Assembly: GCA_947499005.1 (NCBI GenBank)
Contig: CANMML010000014.1
Location: 40,726 to 104,725, forward strand
Origin: an uncultured Aquimarina sp.
Lineage (GTDB): Bacteria > Bacteroidota > Bacteroidia > Flavobacteriales > Flavobacteriaceae
DNA: 64,000 nucleotides
Direction of reading: 5' to 3'
The translations under genes were made by a program, and so were the position numbers. The notes below the pieces were generated by a model. That model was not told the DNA's origin and made no database searches. It worked only from the letters and a program-made list of their open reading frames with translations. Position 1 is the first letter of the stretch. Every line of letters begins with the position of its first letter. Positions 9,092-17,078 of this stretch are shown piece after piece.

Positions 9092-12058
9092 TTAAAATTT
9101 CATATTAACTCCAAGAACCAAGGAAGTTTGTCTTGGGTAAAACTTATCATCAATTCCTTCTCGCGCTCCACCAACAGCATCGGTAACGAAAAGTTCTGGG
9201 TCAATTCCACTATAATCCGTTATAGTAAACAAGTTATTTGCTGTCAACGTAAAACGCCATCTTAATTTTTCCTTTTGCAAATTATATCCTAAGGTGATAT
9301 TGTCTAATCGAACAAAATCTGCTTTTTCTAAATAGTAATCAGAAAAGAACTGAGCGGCTTGGAAATTAGAGTTTCTAATGTCTGTTGTAGTATTTTCAAT
9401 AAAGTCACCACTAGTGATCAGCGCATTAGAAACATTTCCTAAGAAGGATTGCACATTATTATAATTATAGGCACCGAAATTCCCTCGTAATGTGAAATTT
9501 AGATCTACATTTTTGTACTCAAACGTTGATGTAAATCCTGCTAAGAAATCAGGAGTAGCATCTTTTGAGGCTATACGATCTGCTTCAGAAATTTGATTAT
9601 CACCATTTACATCTACATAGGCTCCTTCTATAGGTCTTCCATTGTCATCATAAATTTGACGGAAAGTAAAGAAGGTCGTCGGATCAAATCCTGGTTGGAA
9701 TATTTGTATTGTATTACCAGTCCCACCAGCTATTCCTCCTTGGGGAATAAAGAAATCGTCATCATCTGATAAATTTAGTTTTGTGATTTCACGATCTTGA
9801 TATGTTAAATTGAAACCAGCATTCCATTTGAAGTTTTCGTTTCTAATAATATCAGCATTGATTCCGAATTCAACACCTTCACTCTTGGTACTCGCAGCAT
9901 TTACAATCAAGAAATCTGATGTCGTTGTTCCAGCCGGGGCAGGTAATAATGATAATAAATCATCAGTTTCTTTCTTGTAGTATTCAACACTACCCGTAAT
10001 TCGATTGTCAAATAAACCAAAGTCTAAACCATAATTGATGGTTTCTGTTTCTTCCCACTTTAAATCTCTATTGGTTGCCTCAATACGTGCTGTTGGCACA
10101 AAATTATTTCCAAATTGAACTGAAGCACCAGGCTCAGAGTTTACAATAAGAGGTAGAAAAGGTAAATCGTTACTAAAAACATCACGAGTCAATTCTTGTT
10201 GCCCAGTAATACCCCAACCAGCACGAAGCTTTAATTGAGAAATTACTTTTGAATCTTTAAGAAACTTTTCATTGTGTAATTTCCAACCTAGAGAGGCACC
10301 AGGAAAAATACCCACACGATTGTCTTCACTAAATCTTGAGGATAAATCACGTCTTACAGAACCAGAGATCAAATACTTGCTAGCAATATTAAAGCTTGCT
10401 CTTCCCAAATATCCTATAAGTCTATTCCTTCTGATAATAGGAGCTTCGTCTACCAATTCGCCATTATTAGTACGTGTCGTAAAATTAGATTCAAAAAAAT
10501 CCTGATAGGAATAACCAGCAGTTACATCCATTACTGTGTTGATTGGATTGATTTTCTTCTTATAGTTAAAGAAGAAATCCAATAATTGGTTACGGTTGAT
10601 ACCATTGTAAAATCTAAGATTGTCAAAGTTGTTTTTAAATAATCCCGAATTCCCAGGTTGGAACTGCCTTCCATCTTTTGCTTCTGCATAATCAAAACCT
10701 GTATTTAAGGTGAAGCGAAGTCCAGGGACATAAGGGATTTTATAATCTATGTTCAAGTTGGTGATGCTTCGAATACCTTCTACTCTGTTGTCATCTAGTT
10801 GTAGAATTCCAAGAGGATTACCAGGGGCGTTTACTTCAATATTTCCATCCGAATCTCTTTCTTCGAAAAAGTTTCCGTTAGCATCAAAAACAGGATTCGT
10901 AGGGTTGAATCTTAAAGCAGATGATATTGCATCGTTGTTTGCAAATCGATTTCTAGAGAAACTGTTTTTAGAAGTTAAGGTTAACTTCAAATCATTGTTT
11001 AATAAGAATTGGTTTACTGCGAGGTTCCAAGCACTACGTTTGTATTCATCATTTAACAAAGCTCCACGTTGGATATTGGTATTTGAATTCAAACGAAATG
11101 TAGTATTCTTCCACCCTTTAGATACTGTAGCATCATAAATAACACCTCTACTATTTTGAAAGATTTCATCTTGCCAGTTGGTGTTAGCTCCTCTTAAAAA
11201 TTGTTCTGGATTTCCACCTGCCGACGCTGCGAATTCATTTACAAATTGAGTATAGGCATTTCCATCTAACACATCAATTTCGTTAGTATTCAATCCATAA
11301 GACCCTTTTACATCTACATCCAATTTCCATCCCGTATTTCGGTCTGCCTTTTTGGTAGTAATTAAAATTACCCCATTAGAACCACGAGATCCATAAATAG
11401 CTGTTGCTGCAGCGTCTTTAAGAATTACAAAATCCTGAATCTCCCTAGGATTAATCGCATTCAAGGGATTTCTAGAACCTTGAAGATTACGATCTTGCTC
11501 TAAAGGGATTCCATCGACTACAATTAATGGATCACTACTCGCATTTAAAGAAGACCCTTGTCGAATGCGAATTTGTGACCCCGCACCAGGTGCACCACCA
11601 GCTGAGGTTACTCTAACCCCAGGTGTTTTAGCAGCAATCAGTTGCTCGGGAGAAGTAATAGCTCCTTGGTTAAAATCTTTTTCTGATACTTTAGCTACAG
11701 CAGCGGTAACATCTTCTTTGGTGGCAGAACCATACCCAATCAGTACGACTTCTTGTAGAGAAGAATCATCTACCTCCATGGCAATACTAAGATTAGGTTG
11801 CCCAATATACTCGATTTCTTGTGTGCGATATCCGATATATGAAAACGTAAGAATGTCGTCTAGCTCAACTTTTTCTAGAATAAAGTTTCCATCAAAATCG
11901 GTTACAGTACCCAATCCCTTTTTTTCAACAGTGATGTTGACACCGGGTAGAGACTCATTTGATTGAGAATCTATGACAGTACCTTTAACGCTACTTTGAC
12001 CCAAGGCTAGAATTGGTATAAAGCACAAAAGATATTTTAGTTGTTTAAATAGTTGCAT
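9092..12058 (-). CDS. SusC-like TonB-dependent glycan transporter
   Basis: The 988-residue protein starts with a signal peptide (cut near residue 20). A carboxypeptidase-regulatory-like domain follows (about 23-95: GTVIDSQSNESLPGVNI, DFDGNF), then a TonB box-like LQEVVLIGYG (101-110), a plug domain (about 113-237, with DPLIVVDGIPL and AIYGSRGSNGVILITTK) and a 22-strand barrel. The C-terminus ends in SLVLGVNMKF with the terminal aromatic of outer-membrane proteins. With SusD it imports maltooligosaccharides using TonB energy. It is the first gene of the operon susC-susD-susE-amylase and is divergent from the LacI-type regulator. Confidence 0.95.
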   Translation of the reverse strand: MQLFKQLKYLLCFIPILALGQSSVKGTVIDSQSNESLPGVNITVEKKGLGTVTDFDGNFILEKVELDDILTFSYIGYRTQEIEYIGQPNLSIAMEVDDSSLQEVVLIGYGSATKEDVTAAVAKVSEKDFNQGAITSPEQLIAAKTPGVRVTSAGGAPGAGSQIRIRQGSSLNASSDPLIVVDGIPLEQDRNLQGSRNPLNAINPREIQDFVILKDAAATAIYGSRGSNGVILITTKKADRNTGWKLDVDVKGSYGLNTNEIDVLDGNAYTQFVNEFAASAGGNPEQFLRGANTNWQDEIFQNSRGVIYDATVSKGWKNTTFRLNSNTNIQRGALLNDEYKRSAWNLAVNQFLLNNDLKLTLTSKNSFSRNRFANNDAISSALRFNPTNPVFDANGNFFEERDSDGNIEVNAPGNPLGILQLDDNRVEGIRSITNLNIDYKIPYVPGLRFTLNTGFDYAEAKDGRQFQPGNSGLFKNNFDNLRFYNGINRNQLLDFFFNYKKKINPINTVMDVTAGYSYQDFFESNFTTRTNNGELVDEAPIIRRNRLIGYLGRASFNIASKYLISGSVRRDLSSRFSEDNRVGIFPGASLGWKLHNEKFLKDSKVISQLKLRAGWGITGQQELTRDVFSNDLPFLPLIVNSEPGASVQFGNNFVPTARIEATNRDLKWEETETINYGLDFGLFDNRITGSVEYYKKETDDLLSLLPAPAGTTTSDFLIVNAASTKSEGVEFGINADIIRNENFKWNAGFNLTYQDREITKLNLSDDDDFFIPQGGIAGGTGNTIQIFQPGFDPTTFFTFRQIYDDNGRPIEGAYVDVNGDNQISEADRIASKDATPDFLAGFTSTFEYKNVDLNFTLRGNFGAYNYNNVQSFLGNVSNALITSGDFIENTTTDIRNSNFQAAQFFSDYYLEKADFVRLDNITLGYNLQKEKLRWRFTLTANNLFTITDYSGIDPELFVTDAVGGAREGIDDKFYPRQTSLVLGVNMKF

Positions 12059-12182
12059 GATAAGTAATATTAAATCATTAGAAAGAATATTCGAAATATC
12101 CTTTTATCAATTAATAGAGGAGACTTTTAATTGATTAATAACAAAAGAGAATCTTTGAGCTTATACTTTTACTTTCTGATCC

Positions 12183-12213
12183 CAAAATTATACAAAAAGG
12201 TTTTCGCTACCAA
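12183..12213 (-). promoter_or_regulatory. susC promoter
   Basis: On the minus strand TTG (12211-12213) is followed after 20 bp by TAATTTTG (12183-12190), an exact match to the Bacteroidota -33/-7 arrangement. The susC start codon lies 125 bp further on, leaving a long 5' leader. Confidence 0.7.
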
Positions 12214-12237
12214 CCTGTGTATTGATAAAAATGTAAC

Positions 12238-12249
12238 GAAAACGATTGA
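12238..12249 (-). promoter_or_regulatory. Putative LacI-family operator upstream of susC
   Basis: On the minus strand the site reads TCAATCGTTTTC. It matches the left half and CG centre of the better palindromes at 16986 and 19273 (shared pattern TCAAwCGkTTGA). It sits about 25 bp upstream of the susC -33 element, where an activator rather than a blocking repressor would bind. The adjacent LacI-type protein is the obvious candidate. Confidence 0.45.
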
Positions 12250-12509
12250 ATGTTGATAAGAAATATTAATTTGATTAAAAAACCAATGATTTTAATAGGA
12301 ATATGGTAGAATTTTAAGAAATTGTATCAGGTATCAGGTAGGAAGATGATTTGGATAAGATAGAAATCTTACAAAGTATTAGATGCTTCTATTTTACGTC
12401 ACACCCGAGAAATAGGGTGTCTCCTAAAGTGAGCCCTAAAGCGTCAATGTATTATAATCAACTTTAAATACAGATAACGGACAACTGTCAACCAACAACT
12501 AAAAAAAGA

Positions 12510-13532
12510 ATGAAACAAAAAATAACTTTAAAACATATTGCTCGAGAATTAGATATTTCGGTCTCTACAGTGTCAAAAGCGTTGAAAGGGAATAAAGAGA
12601 TCAGTGAAGATACTCGGTTGAAAGTTAGAGCATTTGCAAAGCTACATAACTATAAACCTAACAATATTGCTTTAAGTCTAAAGAATCGAAAGACCAAAAC
12701 GATCGCTGTCATTATTCCAGAAATTTTACATCATTTCTTTGCGAAAGTAATTAAAGGAATTGAGCGTATTGCTAATGATAGTGGGTATCAAGTGATTATT
12801 TGTTCTTCTAACAATTCGTTTGATAAGGAAGTCATTAATCTTGAAATGCTAGCCAGTGGTAGTGCCGATGGATTCATTTTATCTGTAGCCAAAGAAACCC
12901 TTCAAAATCAAGATTATCATCATATTACCGAAACCATAGACCAAGGGATGCCTGTAGTACTATTTGACCGCGTTGCCGATGGAATTTTCTGTGATAAAAT
13001 TATCGTAGATGATATTCGAGGAGGGCAAGAAGCAGTTACCCATTTATTATCTATTGGATGTAGAAAAATTGCGCTCATTACTACTGTAGATTATATAAGT
13101 GTAGGTAAGCTAAGGACCATGGGATATGAAAGAGCTTTAAGGGCTTATGACCTAAACATAGATCCTGATTTAGTTTTAAAAATAGAAGATATAGAACATT
13201 GCGAAGAACAAATACTAGAGTTTCTAAAAGATAAAGACTATGACGGAATTTTTGCAGTGAATGAACTTTTTGCAGTACTTTCAACTAAAGCGGTTCATTT
13301 AAAAGGATTAACCATTCCTAAAGATGTAGCCATTGTTAGCTTTTCTGACGGGGTATTATCCAAGCATAGTATTCCTAGTTTAACGACCATAAGTCAACAT
13401 GGAGAACAGATGGGGGTTAAAGCCGCCGAATTGTTGATTCATAAATTAGAAAATCAATTGGAAGGTCACGAGGAATACAAAACGATTGTTATCGATACAG
13501 AGTTGATACAACGAGAGTCTACTAGGAGGTAG
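12510..13532 (+). CDS. LacI-family regulator of the alpha-glucan locus
   Basis: The 340-residue protein has an N-terminal LacI helix-turn-helix (residues 4-25, TLKHIARELDISVSTVSKAL) and the hinge region NIALSLKNRKTKTIAVIIP. A periplasmic-binding-protein-like sensor domain follows (about 62-335), with LFDRVADGIFCDKIIVDD, the GCRKIALIT strand and a C-terminal IPSLTTISQHGEQMG block. It is divergent from susC and upstream of the intracellular maltose genes, the position of MalR/SusR-type regulators in flavobacterial starch loci. The effector is probably a maltooligosaccharide or glucose phosphate (inference). The CG-centred palindromes near susC, the amylase and the permease are its likely targets. 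Confidence 0.9.
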   Translation: MKQKITLKHIARELDISVSTVSKALKGNKEISEDTRLKVRAFAKLHNYKPNNIALSLKNRKTKTIAVIIPEILHHFFAKVIKGIERIANDSGYQVIICSSNNSFDKEVINLEMLASGSADGFILSVAKETLQNQDYHHITETIDQGMPVVLFDRVADGIFCDKIIVDDIRGGQEAVTHLLSIGCRKIALITTVDYISVGKLRTMGYERALRAYDLNIDPDLVLKIEDIEHCEEQILEFLKDKDYDGIFAVNELFAVLSTKAVHLKGLTIPKDVAIVSFSDGVLSKHSIPSLTTISQHGEQMGVKAAELLIHKLENQLEGHEEYKTIVIDTELIQRESTRR

Positions 13533-13604
13533 GATTAGTTTTGTGTTTGATTGTTAGTCTATTGTGTATATTTGGTTGTTATGTATAATTAAATCCAAAC
13601 CAAT

Positions 13605-14507
13605 ATGATGGAATCTGAAAAACAAGAATTAGACTCTAGAAAAGAGGAATATCAGAAGAAACGTTACAAAGAGAATTTGAATATTCGAATTGAAATGATA
13701 ATTTGGATTCTAATTGCTGGTATTGTAGGTTGGAAATTATATTATAATGCAGTTAAACAAGAATATTTTAATCAAAATGATTTAATCAACATAATTCTGG
13801 TCAGTTCAATGGTAATAATATTACCTATTTTATCGAGAACTATATTCGGAGTTCTACCTCTTCAATTCTTAAGGAAATTATCAGAACCAGAAACAAAAAG
13901 TTTTTCTGATAACCTTAATGACCACAAAATCAAATCTCTTGACAATTCTGATAGTAAAATTAAAGAAGATGAGTATAAGTACTTTAATCCTGAAGAATAT
14001 TTAATTAGTTTAAGTGTTTCATCAGATAAATTATCGAAAAAATTATTCACTAGGTCTTCTTCATATTTATTTATAGGTAGCATTATTGCAATAATCGGAA
14101 TCGTTTATTTTTCATATCAATCAATAGAAATCGTACAATTATCTAAACCAAACTGGGAAATGTTAATACAATTTCTACCTAGGTTTGGGGCTTTATTCTT
14201 TATTGAATTTGTTGCTTTCTTTTTTTTGAAACAATACAGAATAACAATGGACGACTTTAAATATTATGAATCAATTAAACGTCAAAGAGAATCCAATTTA
14301 GTCATATTAAAACTACAAACTGATTCTGAATATAATAAAGACAAAGTAAAGTCAGACTTACTGATTAAAAATTTAGATTTATTCAGTAATCCAACTTTAC
14401 TTAAAGAAAATGAAAGTACTGAATTTATTGAAAATAGAAAGTTTTCTAATGAAGAGTTGAATATTCTGAATAATATAATTGAACAAATAAGTAAAGTAAA
14501 AAAATAA
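13605..14507 (+). CDS. Unknown four-helix membrane protein
   Basis: I do not recognise this 300-residue protein. It has a charged N-terminus (1-28), a first pair of hydrophobic helices (about 30-48 and 62-86), a cytosolic stretch rich in Ser, Asp and Lys (90-145), a second pair (about 150-172 and 184-208), and a charged C-terminal tail (210-300) with coiled-coil-like character. The two hairpins with a cytosolic tail look like a membrane-anchored scaffold. Its base composition looks more AT-rich than the flanking starch genes, and it opens the accessory island that also holds fic and parDE. ATG codons at 13605 and 13608 are equivalent starts. Confidence 0.6.
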   Translation: MMESEKQELDSRKEEYQKKRYKENLNIRIEMIIWILIAGIVGWKLYYNAVKQEYFNQNDLINIILVSSMVIILPILSRTIFGVLPLQFLRKLSEPETKSFSDNLNDHKIKSLDNSDSKIKEDEYKYFNPEEYLISLSVSSDKLSKKLFTRSSSYLFIGSIIAIIGIVYFSYQSIEIVQLSKPNWEMLIQFLPRFGALFFIEFVAFFFLKQYRITMDDFKYYESIKRQRESNLVILKLQTDSEYNKDKVKSDLLIKNLDLFSNPTLLKENESTEFIENRKFSNEELNILNNIIEQISKVKK

Positions 14508-14651
14508 CGATGCGCAGCATAAGCTTTGGACTCAAAAAGTACAAGACTTACATAATCTTCGTAATAGTATTCATAATCATAAAACTAATAATGAGAAACA
14601 TCAGATGAAAAACACAAATTATGCTTCATTATAAACTCAAAGATATTATTT

Positions 14652-15635
14652 TTGATACTATCAAATGATACTATCATCGTGAAACCACCTTATACAATTA
14701 CTCCGGAAATCTTAAAATTGATAAGTGATATTTCTGAGAAATTAGGAGAAATAAATGCTAATTTTCTAGATAAGCCATCTCCTACCCTTCGAAAACAAAA
14801 TAAGATTAGGACTATTCATTCTTCTTTAAAAATCGAAGGAAATACTTTATCTGAGGAACAAATAACGGCACTATTAGAAAACAAAAGAGTTTTAGGTCCA
14901 GAAAAAGATATTAAAGAAGTTTTAAATGCTATAAATACTTATGAATTCATCCAAAACTACGATGCTACTAAAGAAAGTTCCTTCCTAGAAGCTCATAAGA
15001 ATCTGATAGGTGATTTAATAATTGACCCTGGGAAATACAGAAAACAAGGAGTTGGAATAGTTAAAGGTTCCAAAGTAGAGCACTTAGCCCCTCCTTATGA
15101 GAATGTGCCTTTTTTGATGAAGGACTTATTTAAATACTTAAAAAGTGATGAAATTGCATTAATCAAAAGTTGTGTATTTCATTATGAAATGGAATTTATA
15201 CATCCATTCCTTGATGGTAATGGAAGAATGGGGAGATTATGGCAAACGTTAATCCTAATGACCAAGTATCCTGTTTTTGAATATATTCCCTTCGAAACTT
15301 TAATAAGTAAAGATCAAGACAAATATTATAAAGCTTTAGCAGCCTGTGACAAAGCTGGGAAGTCTACAATATTTATTGAATATATGCTTGATGTTATCAA
15401 TAAGTCTTTATCTGAATTACTTAGTTTTAATAATCGAAATTGGAATACAGAACAAAGACTTAATTACTTCATTTCTTTAAATATAAAAGAGTTTACTCGC
15501 AAAGTATATATGAATACTTTCAAAGATATATCTTCATCAACAGCAAGTAGAGATCTAAAGAAAGGGATAGAATTAAATATTTTGATAAAAGAAGGAGAAA
15601 AAAATAAAACTACATATAAAATTATAGAGCTTTAA
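14652..15635 (+). CDS. Fic family AMP-transferase with C-terminal winged helix
   Basis: The 327-residue protein carries the intact Fic motif HPFLDGNGRMGRLW (184-197; catalytic His184). Upstream is an (S/T)xxxE(G/N) inhibitory motif, SLKIEG (58-63), so it is a class II, self-inhibited enzyme. The C-terminal part (about 262-327) looks like a winged helix-turn-helix with SSSTASRDLKKGIELNILI. Fic enzymes transfer AMP, or other nucleotide or phosphate groups, to target proteins; the target is unknown. No ATG lies at the start: TTG at 14652 is the best candidate, with GTG at 14679 as an alternative. The stop codon lies inside a 61-bp repeat that recurs after parDE. Confidence 0.88.
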   Translation: MILSNDTIIVKPPYTITPEILKLISDISEKLGEINANFLDKPSPTLRKQNKIRTIHSSLKIEGNTLSEEQITALLENKRVLGPEKDIKEVLNAINTYEFIQNYDATKESSFLEAHKNLIGDLIIDPGKYRKQGVGIVKGSKVEHLAPPYENVPFLMKDLFKYLKSDEIALIKSCVFHYEMEFIHPFLDGNGRMGRLWQTLILMTKYPVFEYIPFETLISKDQDKYYKALAACDKAGKSTIFIEYMLDVINKSLSELLSFNNRNWNTEQRLNYFISLNIKEFTRKVYMNTFKDISSSTASRDLKKGIELNILIKEGEKNKTTYKIIEL

Positions 15636-15688
15636 AGATTAATCTAAAAGCCTGTGTTATTTGCATCGTTACCAACTATAAAATTTGG
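15628..15688 (+). repeat. Imperfect 61-bp direct repeat, copy 1
   Basis: This copy begins at the last codons of fic and shares AGCTTTAAAGATTAA, AAAGCCTGTG and AAAATTTG with copy 2 (16782-16842), with roughly three quarters of positions identical and one 1-base gap. The copies are 1.15 kb apart and bracket the small membrane protein and parDE. Confidence 0.7.
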
Positions 15689-15706
15689 TACGAAAATCAC
15701 TTAAAT

Positions 15707-16000
15707 TTGATTAGGATTCATAACATAAAACGAATAATAAACGGATTGATACAAACTGGTATATCTATATACTGTGTTTTTCAATTTCTCAGACTCTATT
15801 ACGAATATCATTTTACTACCCTACTTTTTACTTTTATGTTTCCTGATTGGGTTTTGATTTTATTCATTTTAATGGGATTTGTAGGAATATATATAGGTAT
15901 TTCAGTTCTGTTAAGTAAAAAAAATGCATTAAAAGGGTACACATTGTTATCAGTATTTCTAATAATAGGGATATTGATAAGCACAATTATTATAGGGTGA
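15707..16000 (+). CDS. Small two- to three-helix membrane protein, unknown
   Basis: This 97-residue reading frame encodes a very hydrophobic peptide with helices near residues 10-30, 38-65 and 75-97, and basic residues between the last two (SKKNALKG). It has no ATG: TTG at 15707 is the only plausible start, and the frame is open upstream to the fic stop codon. I recognise no family. It sits between fic and parDE inside the repeat-bounded interval. It could be a real small membrane protein of the island or an eroded gene, so confidence is limited. Confidence 0.4.
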   Translation: MIRIHNIKRIINGLIQTGISIYCVFQFLRLYYEYHFTTLLFTFMFPDWVLILFILMGFVGIYIGISVLLSKKNALKGYTLLSVFLIIGILISTIIIG

Positions 16001-16150
16001 AAAACGTACTACAAAACTATATCGTTATGTTAAGTGTGGTTATTTAAGGGATGTATTTTTTTGCTATTCCACGCATGCAATTTTGATTTATTACATGATA
16101 AATTAAACTAGCAATAAACAAAGGGTATATGCTCTTGTAATTAATTTAAC

Positions 16151-16181
16151 TTGATAGAAATACCTAAAATTGGTACCTTTG
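16151..16181 (+). promoter_or_regulatory. parDE promoter
   Basis: TTG (16151-16153), a 20-bp spacer and TACCTTTG (16174-16181) match the Bacteroidota promoter consensus exactly. The parD start codon follows 19 bp later. The pair therefore has its own promoter, as expected for an autoregulated toxin-antitoxin unit. Confidence 0.7.
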
Positions 16182-16200
16182 GTTTTAAAGAATACTAATT

Positions 16201-16446
16201 ATGGGTAAAAATACTTCAATAACCCTTGGTAATCACTTTGATGATTTTATAAAAAATAGTGTTACTAATGGAAGATATAAGAACGCAAGTGAAGTTGTAA
16301 GGGCAGGATTAAGGCTGCTTGAAAATGAGGAAAGTAAAATTTTGATTCTTAGAAAAGCAATAAATGAAGGAATTGAAAGTGGCATAAACGAAGCTTTTGA
16401 TCCAACTCTTCACTTAAAAGATCTAAAAAAGAAAAGGGGGCTTTAG
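16201..16446 (+). CDS. parD: ParD-family antitoxin
   Basis: The 81-residue protein is a ribbon-helix-helix antitoxin. Residues 3-9 (KNTSITL) form the DNA-contacting strand, followed by the two helices with the typical GRYKNASEVVRAGLRLLE block (24-41). The C-terminal tail (45-81) would wrap around and inhibit the toxin. It likely represses its own promoter. The parE gene follows after 3 bp. It closely fits the ParD/CopG antitoxins of plasmid and chromosomal ParDE systems. Confidence 0.88.
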   Translation: MGKNTSITLGNHFDDFIKNSVTNGRYKNASEVVRAGLRLLENEESKILILRKAINEGIESGINEAFDPTLHLKDLKKKRGL

Positions 16447-16449
16447 TCT

Positions 16450-16749
16450 ATGGTTAAATATAAATTAACCAATAAGGCTACGGAAGATTTAAGCCAAATT
16501 TGGAATTATACTTTTGAGGTTTGGTCAGAAAGACAAGCTGATAAATATTACAACGAATTGATATCTTCTTTTGATGAAATAGCCTTAAACCCTAAAATTG
16601 GTAGCGTTTATTCGCAAGTCAAAGACAATCTTTTAGGATTAAAATCGGGTAGACACATAATTTTCTATGAGATAATAAAATCTGATTTAATTTTGATTAA
16701 TAGAGTATTACATCAAAGAATGGATTTAAAAAGTCGAATACTTGACTAA
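16450..16749 (+). CDS. parE: ParE-family toxin
   Basis: The 99-residue protein has the RelE/ParE fold: an N-terminal KYKLTNKATEDLSQIWNYT helix pair, a central ADKYYNELISSFDEIALNPKIG helix and a C-terminal sheet with GLKSGRHIIFYEI and INRVLHQRMD. ParE proteins usually poison DNA gyrase. Its pairing with parD and the exact 3-bp spacing support a functional type II toxin-antitoxin module. Full length and no broken motif, so it appears intact. Confidence 0.88.
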   Translation: MVKYKLTNKATEDLSQIWNYTFEVWSERQADKYYNELISSFDEIALNPKIGSVYSQVKDNLLGLKSGRHIIFYEIIKSDLILINRVLHQRMDLKSRILD

Positions 16750-16781
16750 ACCAAACTATCACAATACTATAAAAAACATAT

Positions 16782-16842
16782 AGCTTTAAAGATTAACCCC
16801 AAAGCCTGTGCTCATTCGCATAGCCGCCAATTACAAAATTTG
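16782..16842 (+). repeat. Imperfect 61-bp direct repeat, copy 2
   Basis: Starts 33 bp after the parE stop codon and matches copy 1 at the end of fic (15628-15688). Together the copies suggest either an insertion with target duplication or a shared 3' tail of cassette-like units. Confidence 0.65.
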
Positions 16843-16954
16843 ATTTTTACAAAAAAAGAGCTAAAAGACCATGCTTTATCTGAAGCTTTCGAAACTAATA
16901 AAAAAGAAGACTTCAAAACACATTTCTCTCTTCCCCAACCAAATACCTGTTAAC
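16843..16954 (+). pseudogene. Possible C-terminal coding remnant
   Basis: Immediately after repeat copy 2 a frame reads FTKKELKDHALSEAFETN followed by KKEDFKTHFSLPQ and a stop at 16952-16954. The mixed helical composition looks protein-like, unlike the low-complexity translation of surrounding spacer. The frame is open back to the parE stop but has no start codon. I cannot name the parent gene; it may be the tail of a gene replaced by the island. Confidence 0.3.
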
Positions 16955-16985
16955 ACTTTCTTAAAATTCAACAACTTACAAACAT

Positions 16986-16997
16986 TCAAACGTTTGA
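16986..16997. promoter_or_regulatory. Putative LacI-family operator upstream of the T9SS amylase
   Basis: TCAAACGTTTGA is a perfect 12-bp palindrome with the central CG typical of LacI/GalR-family operators. It lies 82 bp before the amylase start codon. It shares TCAA-CG-TT with sites upstream of susC (12238-12249) and downstream of the amylase toward the permease gene (19273-19284). Confidence 0.55.
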
Positions 16998-17078
16998 TAA
17001 AATTTATTAACATTTTCTAATTATTTCGATACATAAATTGCGTTTCATATAAATTTTTAACAATTAATTGATTTAATT

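Larger units (their letters stand above)
12059..12509. other. Divergent control region between susC and the lacI-type gene
   Basis: This 451-bp gap contains the susC promoter and an upstream operator-like site (both listed separately). A small inverted repeat, ACACCC/GGGTGT (12401-12420), lies upstream of the regulator gene. I found no consensus promoter for the regulator itself and no coding potential. Confidence 0.6.
16750..17078. other. Gap between parE and the T9SS amylase
   Basis: This 329-bp stretch holds copy 2 of the 61-bp repeat (16782-16842), a possible coding remnant running to the TAA at 16952-16954, and an operator-like palindrome (16986-16997). No intact gene is visible. Confidence 0.6.

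Noticed and set aside
9092..12058. Long antisense frames inside susC (for example 10749-11138 and 11565-11966 on the plus strand)
   Set aside because: They are shadows of the susC coding frame; susC is full length with conserved motifs throughout.
14510..14608. 32-codon frame after the unknown membrane protein gene
   Set aside because: It encodes a hydrophobic peptide starting at ATG, but it is very short, has no clear ribosome binding site, and nothing marks it as coding.
15628..16842. Integron-type attC sites at the 61-bp repeats
   Set aside because: I could not find the paired RYYYAAC/GTTRRRY ends or a clear stem in either copy, and no integrase is present; only the cassette-like placement remains suggestive.
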